Positions 11,277-23,307 of a stretch of DNA of 64,000 bases are shown piece after piece. Position 1 is the stretch's first letter. Each line of letters begins with the position of its first letter. The notes under the pieces are model-generated. The model was not told the origin of the DNA. It did no database searches and was given only the letters and a program-made list of their open reading frames with translations. This stretch comes from Brachypodium distachyon (taxonomy: Eukaryota > Streptophyta > Magnoliopsida > Poales > Poaceae): positions 45,411,237-45,475,236 of the forward strand of contig NC_016133.3 in the NCBI RefSeq assembly GCF_000005505.3, written 5' to 3'. The translations under genes and the position numbers were made by a program.

Positions 11277-11720
11277 TTAAGGTGCAATTTTGTAGGGTTT
11301 TTTTAAGTACAAAGGGTGAGTTGGGCATAAAACCCCTTTGCGGTGTAATTGAGTTTTTTTGTGGGTGACTTGCACATTATATCTCTTGATGTGCAACGTT
11401 TTGTTGGGGGGTGGGGGTGAGTTAGATGTGAGTTGCACATCAAAACTCTTGGCATACAATTGAGTTTGTGTAGTCGACTTACATATTGTATCTCTTGATG
11501 TCCGATTTTTGTAGGGTTGTTTAGAGGGTAAGTTGCACATTAGAGCTCTTGGTGTGCAATTGAGATTTTTTGTGGTCGAATTGTACATTATATCTCTGGA
11601 TGTGCAATTTGGTGGGTTTAGAGGATGAGTTGCACATGAAAACTCTTGGAGCTCAATTTCAGTTTATTTGTTGGTGAGTATCACACATCATAATTTTTGG
11701 TGGGCAATTTTTTTAGGGTT
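11277..11720. repeat. Degenerate tandem repeat, ~100-bp unit, about four copies
   Basis: The block 'gagttgcacatnanaactcttgg', then 'tgcaattgag', 'cttgcacattatatctcttg' and 'atgtgcaatttt' recurs with starts near 11316, 11428, 11529 and 11625. The 103-codon minus frame over it (11277-11588) is a by-product of the repeat. Confidence 0.75.
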
Positions 11721-13864
11721 CACACGCATGACAATCTGACAGAAATAGCAGTTTGGAAGGGCAGATCATGATCGCAGGCATCGAACGGTCGGAAGCCATC
11801 GACAGAGATTTAAGGAGAAAAGCTTATTTATCAGGCGACTGCTGCATAGCCAAACCCTATCTTTATTGCATCGTTGCAAATTGTGTAAAGAAACAAGACC
11901 TAAAGAAAAAATCGTTGCAAATCGTTACGAGGCGTATATATAACACATAATGTAACACATATTTTTAGATCGCGTTACGAAAAAAACATAATTATTGTTC
12001 TTCTATTTTCATTTAGAATCATAACTGTTGATCTGATTAATGACTCAACAATCTAAACAAATAAAGAAAAGAAACTCGATTAACGATCCACTGTTGTCAG
12101 ATAAACTGTGTTTTTTATGCACAAGATCTTGTTTTAATTTTAATGTGATCTGGACTAACTATAAATACTTTAGAAAAGCTGATAAATACTCATATATTAG
12201 TTGGTGATTGCAATTTCTCATATGAACTAAATGGATTCACTCTATATAGTTTGAAATGGACAAACAATGTTTTTAATATGTAAGTGTATTCTTTTTCTTT
12301 ATTGGTTTAATTTTGTCCGCTAGACTTTTGTCCACACCAAGTATTGAACACAATTTTTGTAATAGTTGATTTCTAAAAGTGATACTGAATCATGCATCGT
12401 ATCTAAATAATGTCACCTAATCAAAAATCTAATATAATATTATATTTAATAAAGAAACACTTAAGATAGATCGGGAATGATCTAGATATGTTTGATAGAT
12501 CGGGAATGATCTAGATATGTTTCAGAGTTTAGACTCCGGAAACATTGATCGATGGATCACCCATTCACACTACTTTCATATAACTCAACATGTATTTTAT
12601 TCTTAAGGGTGTGGCTATTTTCTCGATTGTTTGATTTTTAAGCAAAAAAGTTTAAATCTCAGTTGACGTATCAGTGTTGTTGGATTAAGATCTTAGAATC
12701 ATCCCCATTCCACTCTCTCATGTGCGGCCAAGTACGTCGACTGATATCTAACTAAAAAACAGACTACTACTTAATAGCAAAACCGTATTCTTAATTGGTA
12801 CTAGATGATCGGATACTCTAGCCTCTAGGTTATGAAAGGGAGGTTCACGAACAAAACCGAGATGAGATGGTGCATGCGTGGGAGGAAGATTAGCCCGCCT
12901 CGTGTTGTTTCCCATAACTAATCACTTCGCTAGTTTTTTTGTTTTGATAGCATAAACCCCTTAATCACTTCGTTAGATAGCTTGGCGGCTAAGGTAGGTT
13001 ACCCTTGAGTCCGTGACTGATTGAGTGCTACTACTACAGAACGATTGTTAATCAATTTGTTCGTGACGGCTGTTCCCGTTCTTCGCTACTCCGTATCAGA
13101 TTTGCACCAGAAGTCACATGTATGTGTGCATCCGCACATGCACAAATGTTCTGCGCCACACGCATGTGCAAATTGTCTTTGCTGAGTTTACATTGTTTTT
13201 TTAACTGACTTTACATTGTTGATGGCCTGGCCGGCGGGGTGCCCTTCCAGTAAATGTTTTGGCTTAAAGGTCTAGCTAGTATTCCATCCTTTAGGGATTC
13301 GTAAACGAGAAAAATTCTAATCGTGTAATTTTTAGAGTGAATAATTTAATGGTCAACTAAGTCGAACTTTAAATTCGAGAACGTCTTACAATTTTTTTAG
13401 ATGATCAGAACGTCTTACAATGGATCCGGAGTAGGAGTGATGAAGATCGTTTATGCGATCTTTTTCTCGAGCAGTAACAATCCACACTAGCCGCAGCTCT
13501 CAACTGGCACTTTCCCAAACAGCTATAGCCTCGAAAATCAAAGCTGCATGAGTAATAGAAATAAACGCTTCATGAATTTGAGGGGAAACGACATTTTTGG
13601 CATTCAGTGCAACCATATCGACGTTGGACGTTACATGGAGTTTGACGAAATGAGTGCCAGTGAAGGAAAGAAACGAGCTCAATTTTTTAAAACGAATGGC
13701 CAACGATTCATTCCCTTGGGATCAATAACCTAAGCAAGACCAAATTGATCTGACAGGAACTAACCAAAACTCCCTTGCTACTGCTCGGGATACGCACATT
13801 CCTTTTTTTTTTCTCGAGGCCGGATGGATATGCGCACATTACTCATGTATTCATGTGTCTTCTA
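11721..13864. other. Intergenic, AT-rich, no gene
   Basis: It contains a perfect 29-bp tandem duplication of 'gatagatcgggaatgatc...' at about 12465-12522. Short frames at 11753-11950 and 13500-13733 lack any recognisable domain; the last two lie opposite each other. Confidence 0.4.
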
Positions 13865-13967
13865 CTTCCTCCGGCCCAAGTGTCTCAAATTTGTCAAAAT
13901 ATGAATGTATTTATACACAAAAAATGTGTAATGTAATATTTCGTCACGTAATATGGGACGGAAGGAG
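13865..13967. mobile_element. Stowaway MITE, 103 bp
   Basis: Termini CTTCCTCCGGCCC and GGGACGGAAGGAG lie between TA dinucleotides (13863-13864, 13968-13969). Confidence 0.8.
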
Positions 13968-14147
13968 TACTGCTACCAGCCATGAGAGGTTTAGGGATTA
14001 GTGAGATGTGAAGTCAAATTTATCAAAATATTGATGCATTTATATAAAAAAATGTCTAAATGCATGTAATATTTCATCACTTAACATGAGACAGAAGGAG
14101 TACTGCTACCAGCTACGATAGGTTTAGGTATTAGTGAGAGGTGAAGT
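13968..14147. repeat. Tandem duplication including a MITE portion, 131-bp period
   Basis: 'gtactgctaccagc..cgakaggtttaggkattagtgaga.gtgaagt' occurs at 13968-14016 and again at 14099-14147. Between them lies a second copy of the MITE 3' portion ('tttatcaaaatattgatgc' to 'gagacagaaggag'). The unit has duplicated through the MITE. Confidence 0.75.
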
Positions 14148-14660
14148 GAAACGGACTAAACGAGAGTGAAGAGGAACAAATTAAAGGTGGGTGATTAGCA
14201 GGTTGCTTGACGTTATTACATATGTCTCCTTCGACCCCGTACGCGTGTTCTTTTGCGCGACGACCGACATGCATGTACGTGGGTTGGGTGGCTTCTCTAT
14301 TCTCCATCCCTAACGACAAGTAGAAATTTAAGGAGTTGCGTTCCTAATGATCCAGGTGCCGCTTCCTATCCCATGAGACGCTGACGCGGTGCAGCATTTG
14401 CAGGCTTGCAGCTTCGGTCCTTTTAAAAGAAGCTGAATAATGGCCCATCATCGATGTAGTGCTCGGTACCAACGGGCCCAAATTTAGAGCCATCAAGGAT
14501 TCAAGGTAATGTTGTTATTATGGATGGGCTTCACTTTTGGTCCGTCAATGAGACATTTCCTCTAAAAGTGGAGCATGGTTCTCTAAAAAAAAACTAAAAA
14601 CAGAGCATGTAAGACAGTCGGAAATGTAGTTTTTCGGCGGCTTGTTAGTGCGAAGTGTTA
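14148..14660. other. Intergenic, nothing recognised
   Basis: No frame with family resemblance and no terminal repeats seen. Confidence 0.35.
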
Positions 14661-14772
14661 CTCCCTACGTCTCATATTAAGTGGCTTTTTATAACATGTA
14701 TCTAGACATTTTTTAAACATAGATACCTTTATATTAGATAAATTTGAATTACTTAATATGTGACGGAGGAAG
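14661..14772. mobile_element. Stowaway MITE, 112 bp
   Basis: Begins CTCCCTACGTCTCATATTAA and ends TTAATATGTGACGGAGGAAG, flanked by TA at 14659-14660 and 14773-14774. Confidence 0.85.
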
Positions 14773-15141
14773 TACTAATGATGGGTTACCGACCCTTGAT
14801 GCCATATTTTTGCTTTTATTAATATTTAAGAGCCGTTAGAGGACAAGAACACGATTTGTACTCGTATTGGTACCAACCTGAAGCCTCCCATGGATTACTA
14901 CTACGTGTAGCATGAGTTGGTGTCATGCCCAAGACGTTACACAATTCGTCAATTTTTCCAGCAATCTCCGTTTTTTAGTCCAATTCCCTCTAGTAGTCAA
15001 AGAAACCAATTAACCACTCGAATCGAACAACCATATGCAACGTGTTCGTCAAAGTCTAGATGAAAGGCGAGAGATACCAACCGAGCCTCAGAAAACTTCA
15101 AATTTATTGATAGGAATCAGCTTCGTCATTAGATACCCATG

Positions 15142-15395
15142 TGTATTTATTTGCAAACCTTCACATCACCTTTAGAAATAACCTCTTGGATATAGCGATA
15201 TCTCACATCAATGAATTTGGTTCTGTCAACGACATTGCATCCTCCGTGAGACGTATAACACTTTTTCCAAGACTTATTTCCACAAAGCTCAATCTCAACC
15301 ATGAAGCTTCCTTGCCAGCCGTAGAAATAGACCTATACTCAACCTCAAGAGTCAGTAATGCCACGGCAGCCCGTGAAGTTGTTTTCCAACGCACA
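15142..15395 (-). pseudogene. Ty1/copia RNase H relic
   Basis: On the minus strand the frame starting at 15394 holds the RNase H-like block with LLTLEVEYRSIS and AGKEASWLR. In another frame, the conserved end NRTKFIDVRYRYIQEVIS appears and closes with a stop at about 15142. The frameshift between these blocks and the absence of the rest of pol mark it as a small copia fragment. Confidence 0.7.
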
Positions 15396-15530
15396 ACACA
15401 ACTGCCAATGGTAAAAACTGTCGTGAATGATATAATTTCGTCCAGTTAACCAAGCAAATAAAAATAAACAAAATCAAGAAGCCCACTTCTAGATATTCCA
15501 AAGTGTACGCGAGAACTGAAGGTGCTTGAG

Positions 15531-15930
15531 GGCATGTACAGCGGGATGACGTCAGTTTTTTCTTAGCGATACCACGTAAGATAATTGCTGACGTAGAATA
15601 CATGCTGTGTACAATGGGGTGACGTCAGTCTTTTCTTAGCGATGCGAGAAAATCTGACGTGAATAGAGAGAAATGAAAAAAATTCACAAGCCTTCTTTTA
15701 ATTAAGAGATGATCTCTTTACAAGAATGATAAGGCAAAGATAAGGTAAATTTCCCATTGTACCAGATTCCACTTTTTTTAACATTTATTTAGTTAATTTT
15801 ATTCATCTAAACATTAATTTTAAGATATAACACTAAGAGATAACTCATTGTACAACATGTTTTGTTGTCTTTTCTAACTGACGTGAAACACTTAAGATAA
15901 AACAGTTTTATAAACTATTGTACATGTCGT
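15531..15930. mobile_element. Probable MITE-like element with GTACA termini
   Basis: The left edge 'ggcatgtacagcgggatgac' and the right edge 'actattgtacatgtc' are inverted relatives. The same 'tgtacaatgggg' motif recurs inside (about 15609, and inverted near 15757 and 15852). A direct duplication of 'tgacgtcagt.ttttcttagcgat' lies at 15547 and 15621. No matching target duplication was found, so the ends are tentative. Confidence 0.45.
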
Positions 15931-16308
15931 AAGAAAAGGTCGACATATCAACCTACATGGCGTGAAAGAATTTCTAAGACCTCCTTCGATGGAAAGAAAA
16001 TAACGTTTCTCTCAATAGAGAAATGGAACATTCCATTTCCCGAAAGAAAAATCTCAATTGCACGGTGGCGTATAATGCCGACGTGTGATTCCGGCACGTC
16101 ATCCGGTATGCCACATCATCACCTTACCTGAAGCGGTGCGCCACGTCATGTGGGAACGCCTCTTCAACGAGACAGACACCTCGGATCAGTACCCCTCCTT
16201 CGACCCGAGTCGGCCGCCGTCCCCTCGTGCTCCACTCGGCAGACTCCGATCCAGACAGCTGCTGCTTGCCCGAACGCTCTCGAGCGGATCCACCCGCCGC
16301 CGGCGACC

Positions 16309-18316
16309 ATGGAGGAGGAACTGCGCGCGCTGCTCGCCGACCTGGACGCACTCAAGCAGCGCCCCGACCTCGCCGCTATCGATCGGGTAACCCGCCTGCC
16401 GCTCCCTAGATCTTGATCCTTCCTTTTTCTTTACTGTCTCATCTTCTTCTCTTTGTTGCTAGATGCGAGATCGAGTGGTGGGGATGATGAGCCCGGATAG
16501 CGCTGCTACCGCCGTCGCTACTCGATCCAAGATCAAGGTACGATCTCGTGGCTTGCCGGGCTTCTAGGTGGCGAATTGGGTGCGCGCAGTTTGTAGGTTT
16601 GTAGAATTTACCGTGGTTTGGGAATTGGGACTGGCGCAGGACATGAGCGCGGAGGTGGTGGACAGCAACCCCTACAGCAGGCTCATGGCGCTGCAGAGGA
16701 TGGGGATTGTCGACAACTACGAGCTCATCCGTGACTACTCTATCGCCATCGTGGTAAGCATCTTTTGCTCTCATCTGGCTTGAAGGCGGTACTTACAAGT
16801 TATTAAGCATCTCAAGTAGGAAATTAGCATTGAGCAGACCTGTAAAAAAGGTTCTTTGAGTAGAGGCTTAGGAGGTTAGTTGCGGTATGCATTAAATTAT
16901 CAGATGGAAATCATGGATCAACCAAACATATAGGAGATTAGAATGTACCGACTGGTGAGTACTGATCACTTGTGTCTATGCCCTAGTTTATGTACAAAGC
17001 TTCCCTCAATCAAATTTTGTGGCTACCGACATTTGTTCTTGCCCAAGAGAGTTTAAAATCAATGCGGTAGTGACCAAAATAAATCTTTCCAGTTTGCTCT
17101 AGTATTAATATCTTATGCAAGGTTCAAGATACTGGTTTGGAGATGAGCTGTGGTGAAGCTCAGTTATAATGAAATTACTAATTTGTACGATCAACTCAGT
17201 AGTTATGTTTCAAACAACCATTGTGTTTTATCTTGGGCTGTTTTCTACTAATGTTTAATTGAATTTTCATGCCAAAAAACAGTTTCCTTGATTTTGCACA
17301 CGCCATTTCTGCACCAAATTCCTATCCTACTACAGCAACTCATGCTCATGCAAAGTTTTACGTTCTCTGAAATAACAGAACATAAATGGTAGCAACTGTA
17401 CAGTTGACTTGAGCCAAAAATTTCATAGCTGACAATCTCTAGTTACGAGACAAAATTTTGGAGTTTTGAGTGTTCTTGATAAATTACTACATAATCCACA
17501 GGGTATAGGTGGAGTCGGTAGTGTCGCTGCAGAGATGCTCACTCGATGTGGAATTGGACGCCTCTTGTTATATGACTATGACACTGTGGAGTTGGCTAAC
17601 ATGAATAGGCTGTTCTTCCGCCCAGAACAGGTAAGCTTCAAGGAAAATATGTTTTTTTTGTATCCTCTGTTTTGTGCATGATGCCATCATATCTAGTATT
17701 TTCTTTACATGTATGATGCAAGTCTGCGACTAACATTATCTATGTCCGTTAGGTCGGAATGACAAAAACTGATGCCGCTGTGCAGACACTTTCTGGAATA
17801 AATCCCGATGTTGTGTTGGAGGTGAGAACCATGCCCATTAGTGACAGTTATATGTTTCCCCCTTCTTTCATGAGCAAAGTGATTAAACCTTTTTTTTTTC
17901 TTCGTACAGAGCTACTCATTGAATATTACTACAGTGAAAGGATTTGAAGTTTTTTTAGGAAGTCTCACAGCCAGGAGCTCTCATGGGCGTAGCACTGGAG
18001 TTGATCTTGTTTTGAGCTGTGTTGATAACTACGAAGCTCGTATGGTTGTCAACCAGGTGAGAACTAGTGAACGTTATACTTTTCATGATTTTGTGTAGCA
18101 CTTAACCAGCACTGTCAGCACTGCTCATCTATGGCTGATTTACTTTACAAGTTTTTTACATTCGTGGCTGTGCATTTCTGTAATTCAAGGTTGCATTATT
18201 TGTTCTGTATACCTGCTTTTCAGGCTTGCAATGAGCTTCGCCAGACGTGGATGGAATCTGGTAAGTACAAAACTGCATATTATTATGATTACTATTATTA
18301 TTGTTATTGTTATTTA

Positions 18317-18355
<39 letters not shown>

Positions 18356-21300
18356 CTCTTCAGAATGGAATCCAATTACTGTTTTTCTGATATCGCTCTT
18401 ATTACCTGCACTTGGTGTCTTCCTGCCATTTTTCTATCTCATTGGTACCAAGCACATCAAATATTTTATCACACCTTGAAAAGTCGCTTTACAATCTGTG
18501 CATCATAGGATAAGCTCATCCACAATATACTTTTACTATCATTGCTGGTTAGGAGTTAATCCATAGGTATTGTTCAAGAGGTGAACGAAATACGAATCTT
18601 TTTGTCAGAACAGGAAAATGCATGACCTGTTTGGAACACAGGAATTTGATAGGAATTTTTAACGAAGCAGTTCAATTCATACAGGAATCAGGAATCTTTC
18701 TTGCATCCTAAATGTGGCCTTATTCTCTTAAAGTTCTACTGCCCTACTCCCTCTGTTTCTTTTATAAGATATTAGCTTTGTCCTAATTCAAACTTCTTAA
18801 AGTTTGACCAAGTTTATAGAAAAATCTACCAACATCTACAACTCTAAATTATTTTTATTAAATCAGTCATAATATATATCATCATGGTATACTTATTTGA
18901 TATTGTAGATATTGGTACATTTTTCTATAAACTTGGTCAAACCTTAGGAAGTTTGACTTTTAGTACAAAGCTAGAACATCTTACAAAAAGGAATGGAGGG
19001 GTTACTTGCTACAATCTTATGGGGCTGTTGATGCTAGCTAGATGGATTGTAGATACACATATAGTTTAATTTTACTGGTTTGCAAAATAATTCAGAGCAT
19101 TCTACTGAATTACCGGAGGTTATATTTTCTCAAGTGTGTGTAGCCTTTAAGATTGTATTTCATGGAAATACACATAGATTCTTAGATCATATTACAGCAT
19201 AAACTATGGATGCTTACTTCGTCTTACTTATATAACAAACCTTAATGAGAAATGAAAAATTAAATTGTTCATAATTTCGCCTACATTTGGTGCTAATACT
19301 CTTCCTTCGTAATAATCTCATCAATATGAATGGCTCATGACACAAGAACTTCTGCATCAGGTGTCTCTGAAGACGCTGTTTCCGGTCATATACAACTGCT
19401 GATTCCTGGTGAAACTGCATGCTTTGCATGTGCTCCTCCACTGGTAAATTCTTTGCATCTTAGGTTTTGTACTCTCGCTTAATGCCTTAACTGTATGTTA
19501 TTATGCATTTGATTGTCTTAAATTATAGATTTCAATTCAGTGTTGGCAGTTCTTTTAGTTTCTGCCTTTGTTCCCCTTCATGGTTGCTCAGATGAGGACT
19601 TGAGATGTCCCTATGCATTTCGTGAATTTGCATTTTTTTTTATCTTCTGCTAACAAGCTTGTGGTACCTCTGCTTATAGGTTGTAGCTTCTGGAGTGGAT
19701 GAGCGTACACTTAAGAGAGATGGTGTTTGTGCTGCCTCTTTGCCAACTACAATGGTGACTTTTTATTTGTGTTCCTTTTTGTTTTGTTTCCATTATTTAT
19801 TAGACAAAAATTGCTGAAAGCTACGTGGAAGCTTGATTCTGATTAGTGACATTCGTGTACCTGTTTCATAGCCATATGTGGGACTGAACTGGTACCTTTG
19901 TAGAGTGGATTACAAATGTCCAATACAGTTCATATTACTTGACCTAAAAAAAAGATATACCTTGCTGGAAACAACTGCGATGCAGTGTACAAAGCATTTC
20001 TTGACTGAGCACTACCATTCCAAGTGATAATGCATTCTAGTGTCTACTCCTATAGGGTTCTTACCTCAATGTTGACCAAAACTCTTATCCTCAAATTTCT
20101 GCTTTTCCCAAGTTTGTTTGCTGATTAACATGTTATTTGCAGGGTGTTGTTGCTGGCCTCTTGGTACAGAATGCTCTGAAATATCTGTTGAAGTTTGGAC
20201 AAGTTTCCCCTTACTTGGTAATTTCTTGAATCTAATTGCTGCTGTCCTGCAAATGCTGTTGACATATTTTTCCTGACATTACTTTTGGGTCCTCTTTTTT
20301 CCTTCAAGAAAAGGAATGCAAATAATACTCTCTTTTTTTTGCACTCATTTTCATTGCTTTATGTGTGTGCAAGACCAGAAATAGTTTCTGCAAGAGAATT
20401 TCATAATGTACTGGAAAGGTTGTTCCATTGCAGCACATGTTTATCCAGCATATCGACTTGACATTCTGAATATCCACTAGTTTTTTTGTTCATGTCATGT
20501 CTTTGTAATGTTGCAGGGATATAATTCACTTAAGGATTATTTCCCAACAATGGAAATGAGACCAAATCCACAGTGTTCAAATCCAGCATGTCTTGAGAGA
20601 CAGGTGTGTATTTTCTCCCACACTTCCTTTTTGTGTTAAAATGGTGACCATGTTTCCTAATTACTTCCTGGTGTTCATCATATTGTAGAAAGAATATATG
20701 AAATCAAAACCTGAGAGAGATGCAGCAGCAAAGGCTAAGATGGAAGCTGAATCATCCGCAGCAATTGAATACCCGGTTCACATAGATAACGAGTGGAACA
20801 TTAGGTACATAATTCCACATGAGTATCATGCTTTCTCACCTCAAATTTTGTTTTGCTCCCTATTCTGATTGAATTCCTTGACAGATACCAATATTAGCAG
20901 ATTTTGATTTACTTAAGATTAGTACCAAGCATTAAAATTAGGTCTTTCTGATCCATGCCATGGTATTGGTGAATTATGCCAGATAGTAATCTAATTGTCC
21001 TTTTTAGTGTTTACTACCGTAGTTAATGGAGCTAACAGGATATTAGTGGACTCTGATTATTACCACAAGTAATATCTACAGTCTTTCTGATCCATGGTAT
21101 TAGTGAGGTCTCACAGATATTATGATTATTGTTCAGTTCGGTGGTTACCCATAGTTCCATACCGGATAATAGATAATTTCTGTTCCAAAATGCAGGATCG
21201 CTTGTGTTCTAAAATGTGGTCCTCCCTATATTGCACTATTCTTTATGTTTATGTAGTGCTTGATGTATTTTCAAGATTACGCTTTTCTGCTAAAAATATA

Positions 21301-21633
21301 CTATCTTGACATGCTTGAAGTTGTGTGGACTTCTTACCTCCAGTATATGATTTTTGTATCCAGTGTTGTTGATGATAGTGACACAGCGTCATCAAGCATT
21401 CAGAGGAGTGCAGTAGGTAAATCAAATTCTATGATCGTTATCTTTATATACGGCTCCCTGGATGTGTCTGACCACGTTTCAAAAATTATACAGACAGCCT
21501 TCCAGAAGGCCTTGTGCGTGAACTTCCAAGTGAAGATTCGTACCTAGAGCCACCTGCATCAGCTACCTCTGCTCCTATCGATGATGATCTTGAGGAGCTC
21601 CAGCGGCAACTTGATGCCCTAAACTCATCTTAA
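16309..21633 (+). CDS. UBA5: UBA5, E1 activating enzyme for UFM1
   Basis: Fourteen exons: 16309-16386, 16463-16537, 16640-16753, 17502-17630, 17753-17821, 17910-18056, 18224-18260, 19361-19443, 19680-19754, 20143-20217, 20517-20603, 20689-20804, 21364-21416, 21494-21633. All introns are GT-AG and the phases close to 425 codons plus TAA. The protein adenylates UFM1 and passes it to UFC1 (ufmylation, linked to ER and ribosome quality control). Visible features are the nucleotide-binding GIGGVG at 90-95, [19 protein letters not shown] next to it, catalytic Cys261 in [15 protein letters not shown], and zinc ligands C237, C240, C314 and C319. The C-terminal tail has EWNISVV at 358-364, the position of the UFM1/ATG8-interacting motif in animal UBA5. 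The length fits plant orthologues. No frame damage was seen. The start at 16309 (context gaccATGG) begins the conserved N-terminus. Confidence 0.96.
18298..18355. repeat. ATT/TTA microsatellite in UBA5 intron 7
   Basis: An almost pure (TTA)n run preceded by imperfect TTATTG repeats, 40-95 bp into intron 7. Frames through it are poly-Tyr or poly-Ile and are not coding. Confidence 0.9.
18747..19002. mobile_element. Stowaway MITE in UBA5 intron 7, 256 bp
   Basis: The left arm CTCCCTCTGTTTCTTTTATA and the right arm ending GGAATGGAGGGGT pair over about 90 bp, including 'aagtttgaccaagtttatag' against its inverse. TA flanks at 18745-18746 and 19003-19004. It explains much of the extra length of this intron. 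Confidence 0.8.
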
Positions 21634-22170
21634 CCTTGGCGTAAATCTGGCTCACCGGCTTGGGTTCTCCCGAGTGGAAACACTGGATTGGAAAACCAAA
21701 CCAGATACCATTGTTTGTGTTTGTTCTGACAGAGTTCGCAATTTTACTTGATATAGCATCTACTCATTCGAATCGGGCAGAGAAATGTTAATTGTACTGT
21801 TCAGTGGTGCAATTTTGATGAGGTGATATAGATTTTAAGAGGCATCATTAACTTTGTGAACACAGCATCTTTTATTGCTGATTAGAGTTTGCCAGGACCT
21901 GACTCGTGCTTACTGTAAAGAGCGAAATGCGTCAGTTATACGACTACTGTTTGTCTCAGATTTAGGACAACTTTATATCAAGTTAGTACAAAATTTGAGA
22001 CCTTATTATATATCGGATGAAGTATTATTTATTACTACCTCTGTTCTAAAATAAGTTCACAATTTTATTTAGACACGTTTCATTTTGTGATTCGCTCATT
22101 TTAAAAAGAATGCGACACTTATTTTGGCAACGAAGTACTATTGACGAATGTTACATGGCCCTAAGACTAA
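21634..22170. other. UBA5 3' flank with decayed MITE pieces
   Basis: Holds the presumed UBA5 3' UTR, a half Stowaway-like arm at about 21955-22023 ('tatcaagttagtacaaaatt'), and the MITE listed separately at 22038-22135. Confidence 0.45.
22038..22135. mobile_element. Degenerate Stowaway MITE
   Basis: CCTCTGTTCTAAAATAAGTT at the left and 'cttattttggcaacgaag' at the right form imperfect inverted ends next to TA dinucleotides. Confidence 0.55.
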
Positions 22171-23033
22171 GGTAGTGTTTTGTTGGTGTCACAAAAGTAG
22201 AATGAAATGGAATGGTTCTAGTATTTGAGATGTTTCCAGTGTTTGGTTGATAGAATGAATAAATTGGAATGGAACCATATGGTTCTCAGGAAGGGAATAT
22301 TCTCCGTAGATCCGTAACGAAACCATTCCTCAGATTTTGAGGAACCATTTGGTTCTTCATGGAATTGGTGGGCCCCGCAGACAACTGATTGGGGATTTTC
22401 TTTGTTCTTCTCTCTCCGTCTCTCACGCTCTCTCTCTGGTCTAGCACGTCGGCGCCTCGGCGGAGCAGCGACGCGAGGTGACGGCGGTGCGGTGGAGCGG
22501 CGACGTGGGCCGGCGAAGGAGCAGCCAAACGGGGTGACGGCGGAGGAGCAGCGACGTCGGGCGACGCGGGCCGGCGAAGGAGCTGCCACACGGGGCGATG
22601 GAGGAGAAGCAGCTACGCGGGCGGCGACGGCGGCGCGTGGCGAAAGGGGCGGCCGAGCGGGGCGGCGGCGGCACGGGGCGAAGGGGCGGCTGCGTGGGGC
22701 GGCGTCTACGGTGCGCGGAGAAGGAGCAACCACGTGTGGCGACGGCAAAGCGACGGCGTGGCGAGACAGCAGATGTGTGTAGGGATGGAGATGTCGGAGA
22801 GAGGGCTGCCATGGCGGCTGCCTGCAAGTGGGGGTGGAGAGGACATCAGTAGGCGGATGTGAGGAGGAAGAAGAACCATTCCATGTTCCTGTTTGTTCCA
22901 GGAACCAAACAAAATCCACATCGATTCCACTTTTCCAACCAAACATTGTGACAGAATCGTTCCATTACATTCCATTTTATAGGAGTGGAACGGTTCTATT
23001 TCATTCTAATTCACTTTGCAACCAAACACAGCC
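22171..23033. mobile_element. PIF/Harbinger-type element, 863 bp, GC-rich core
   Basis: The left end GGTAGTGTTTTGTTGGTG and the inverted right end (GGCTGTGTTTGGTTGCAAA on the minus strand) are flanked by TAA at 22168-22170 and 23034-23036. Inside are paired 'gaatggaatggttc' / 'gaaccattcc' blocks, then a GC-rich centre at about 22440-22840 that gives long shadow frames on both strands (242 codons minus, 126 plus). These are rich in Arg, Ala and Pro and have no recognisable domain. Size and termini resemble the 1475-2342 element. The GC-rich centre may be a captured host fragment. Confidence 0.75.
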
Positions 23034-23298
23034 TAAGGGAATCCTACTTGATTTTTTTAAGTTCATGGCACATGTCCATAACGGCGTTGACCGTGCTGCA
23101 TGACATTGACATTTTGTTGTGCCGGTGAGCTGAACAAGATGATAACAAGCGCATGCGTCCAATCAGCGGGAGGCTCCGTTGAATTGGCCCCTGCACGATG
23201 ATGCCACCTCCATCCTATTACAAGCTTCTTCTTGTCTCGTTTTCCAATCGACGACCTAGCATGCGAACTCCTGGACATGTCAGCGGCAACAGTGGCGG
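23034..23298. other. Short intergenic stretch between two elements
   Basis: No gene recognised. The 97-codon minus frame at 23063-23356 crosses the boundary of the next element and is not supported. Confidence 0.4.
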
Positions 23299-23307
23299 AG
23301 GATACAG

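Noticed and set aside
18131..18508. Frame with poly-Tyr or poly-Ile run
   Set aside because: Translation of a (TTA)n microsatellite in UBA5 intron 7. Flanking splice sites exclude it.
22218..22946. 242-codon minus frame
   Set aside because: Lies wholly inside a PIF-type element and is low-complexity Pro/Arg/Ala with equally long frames on the other strand.
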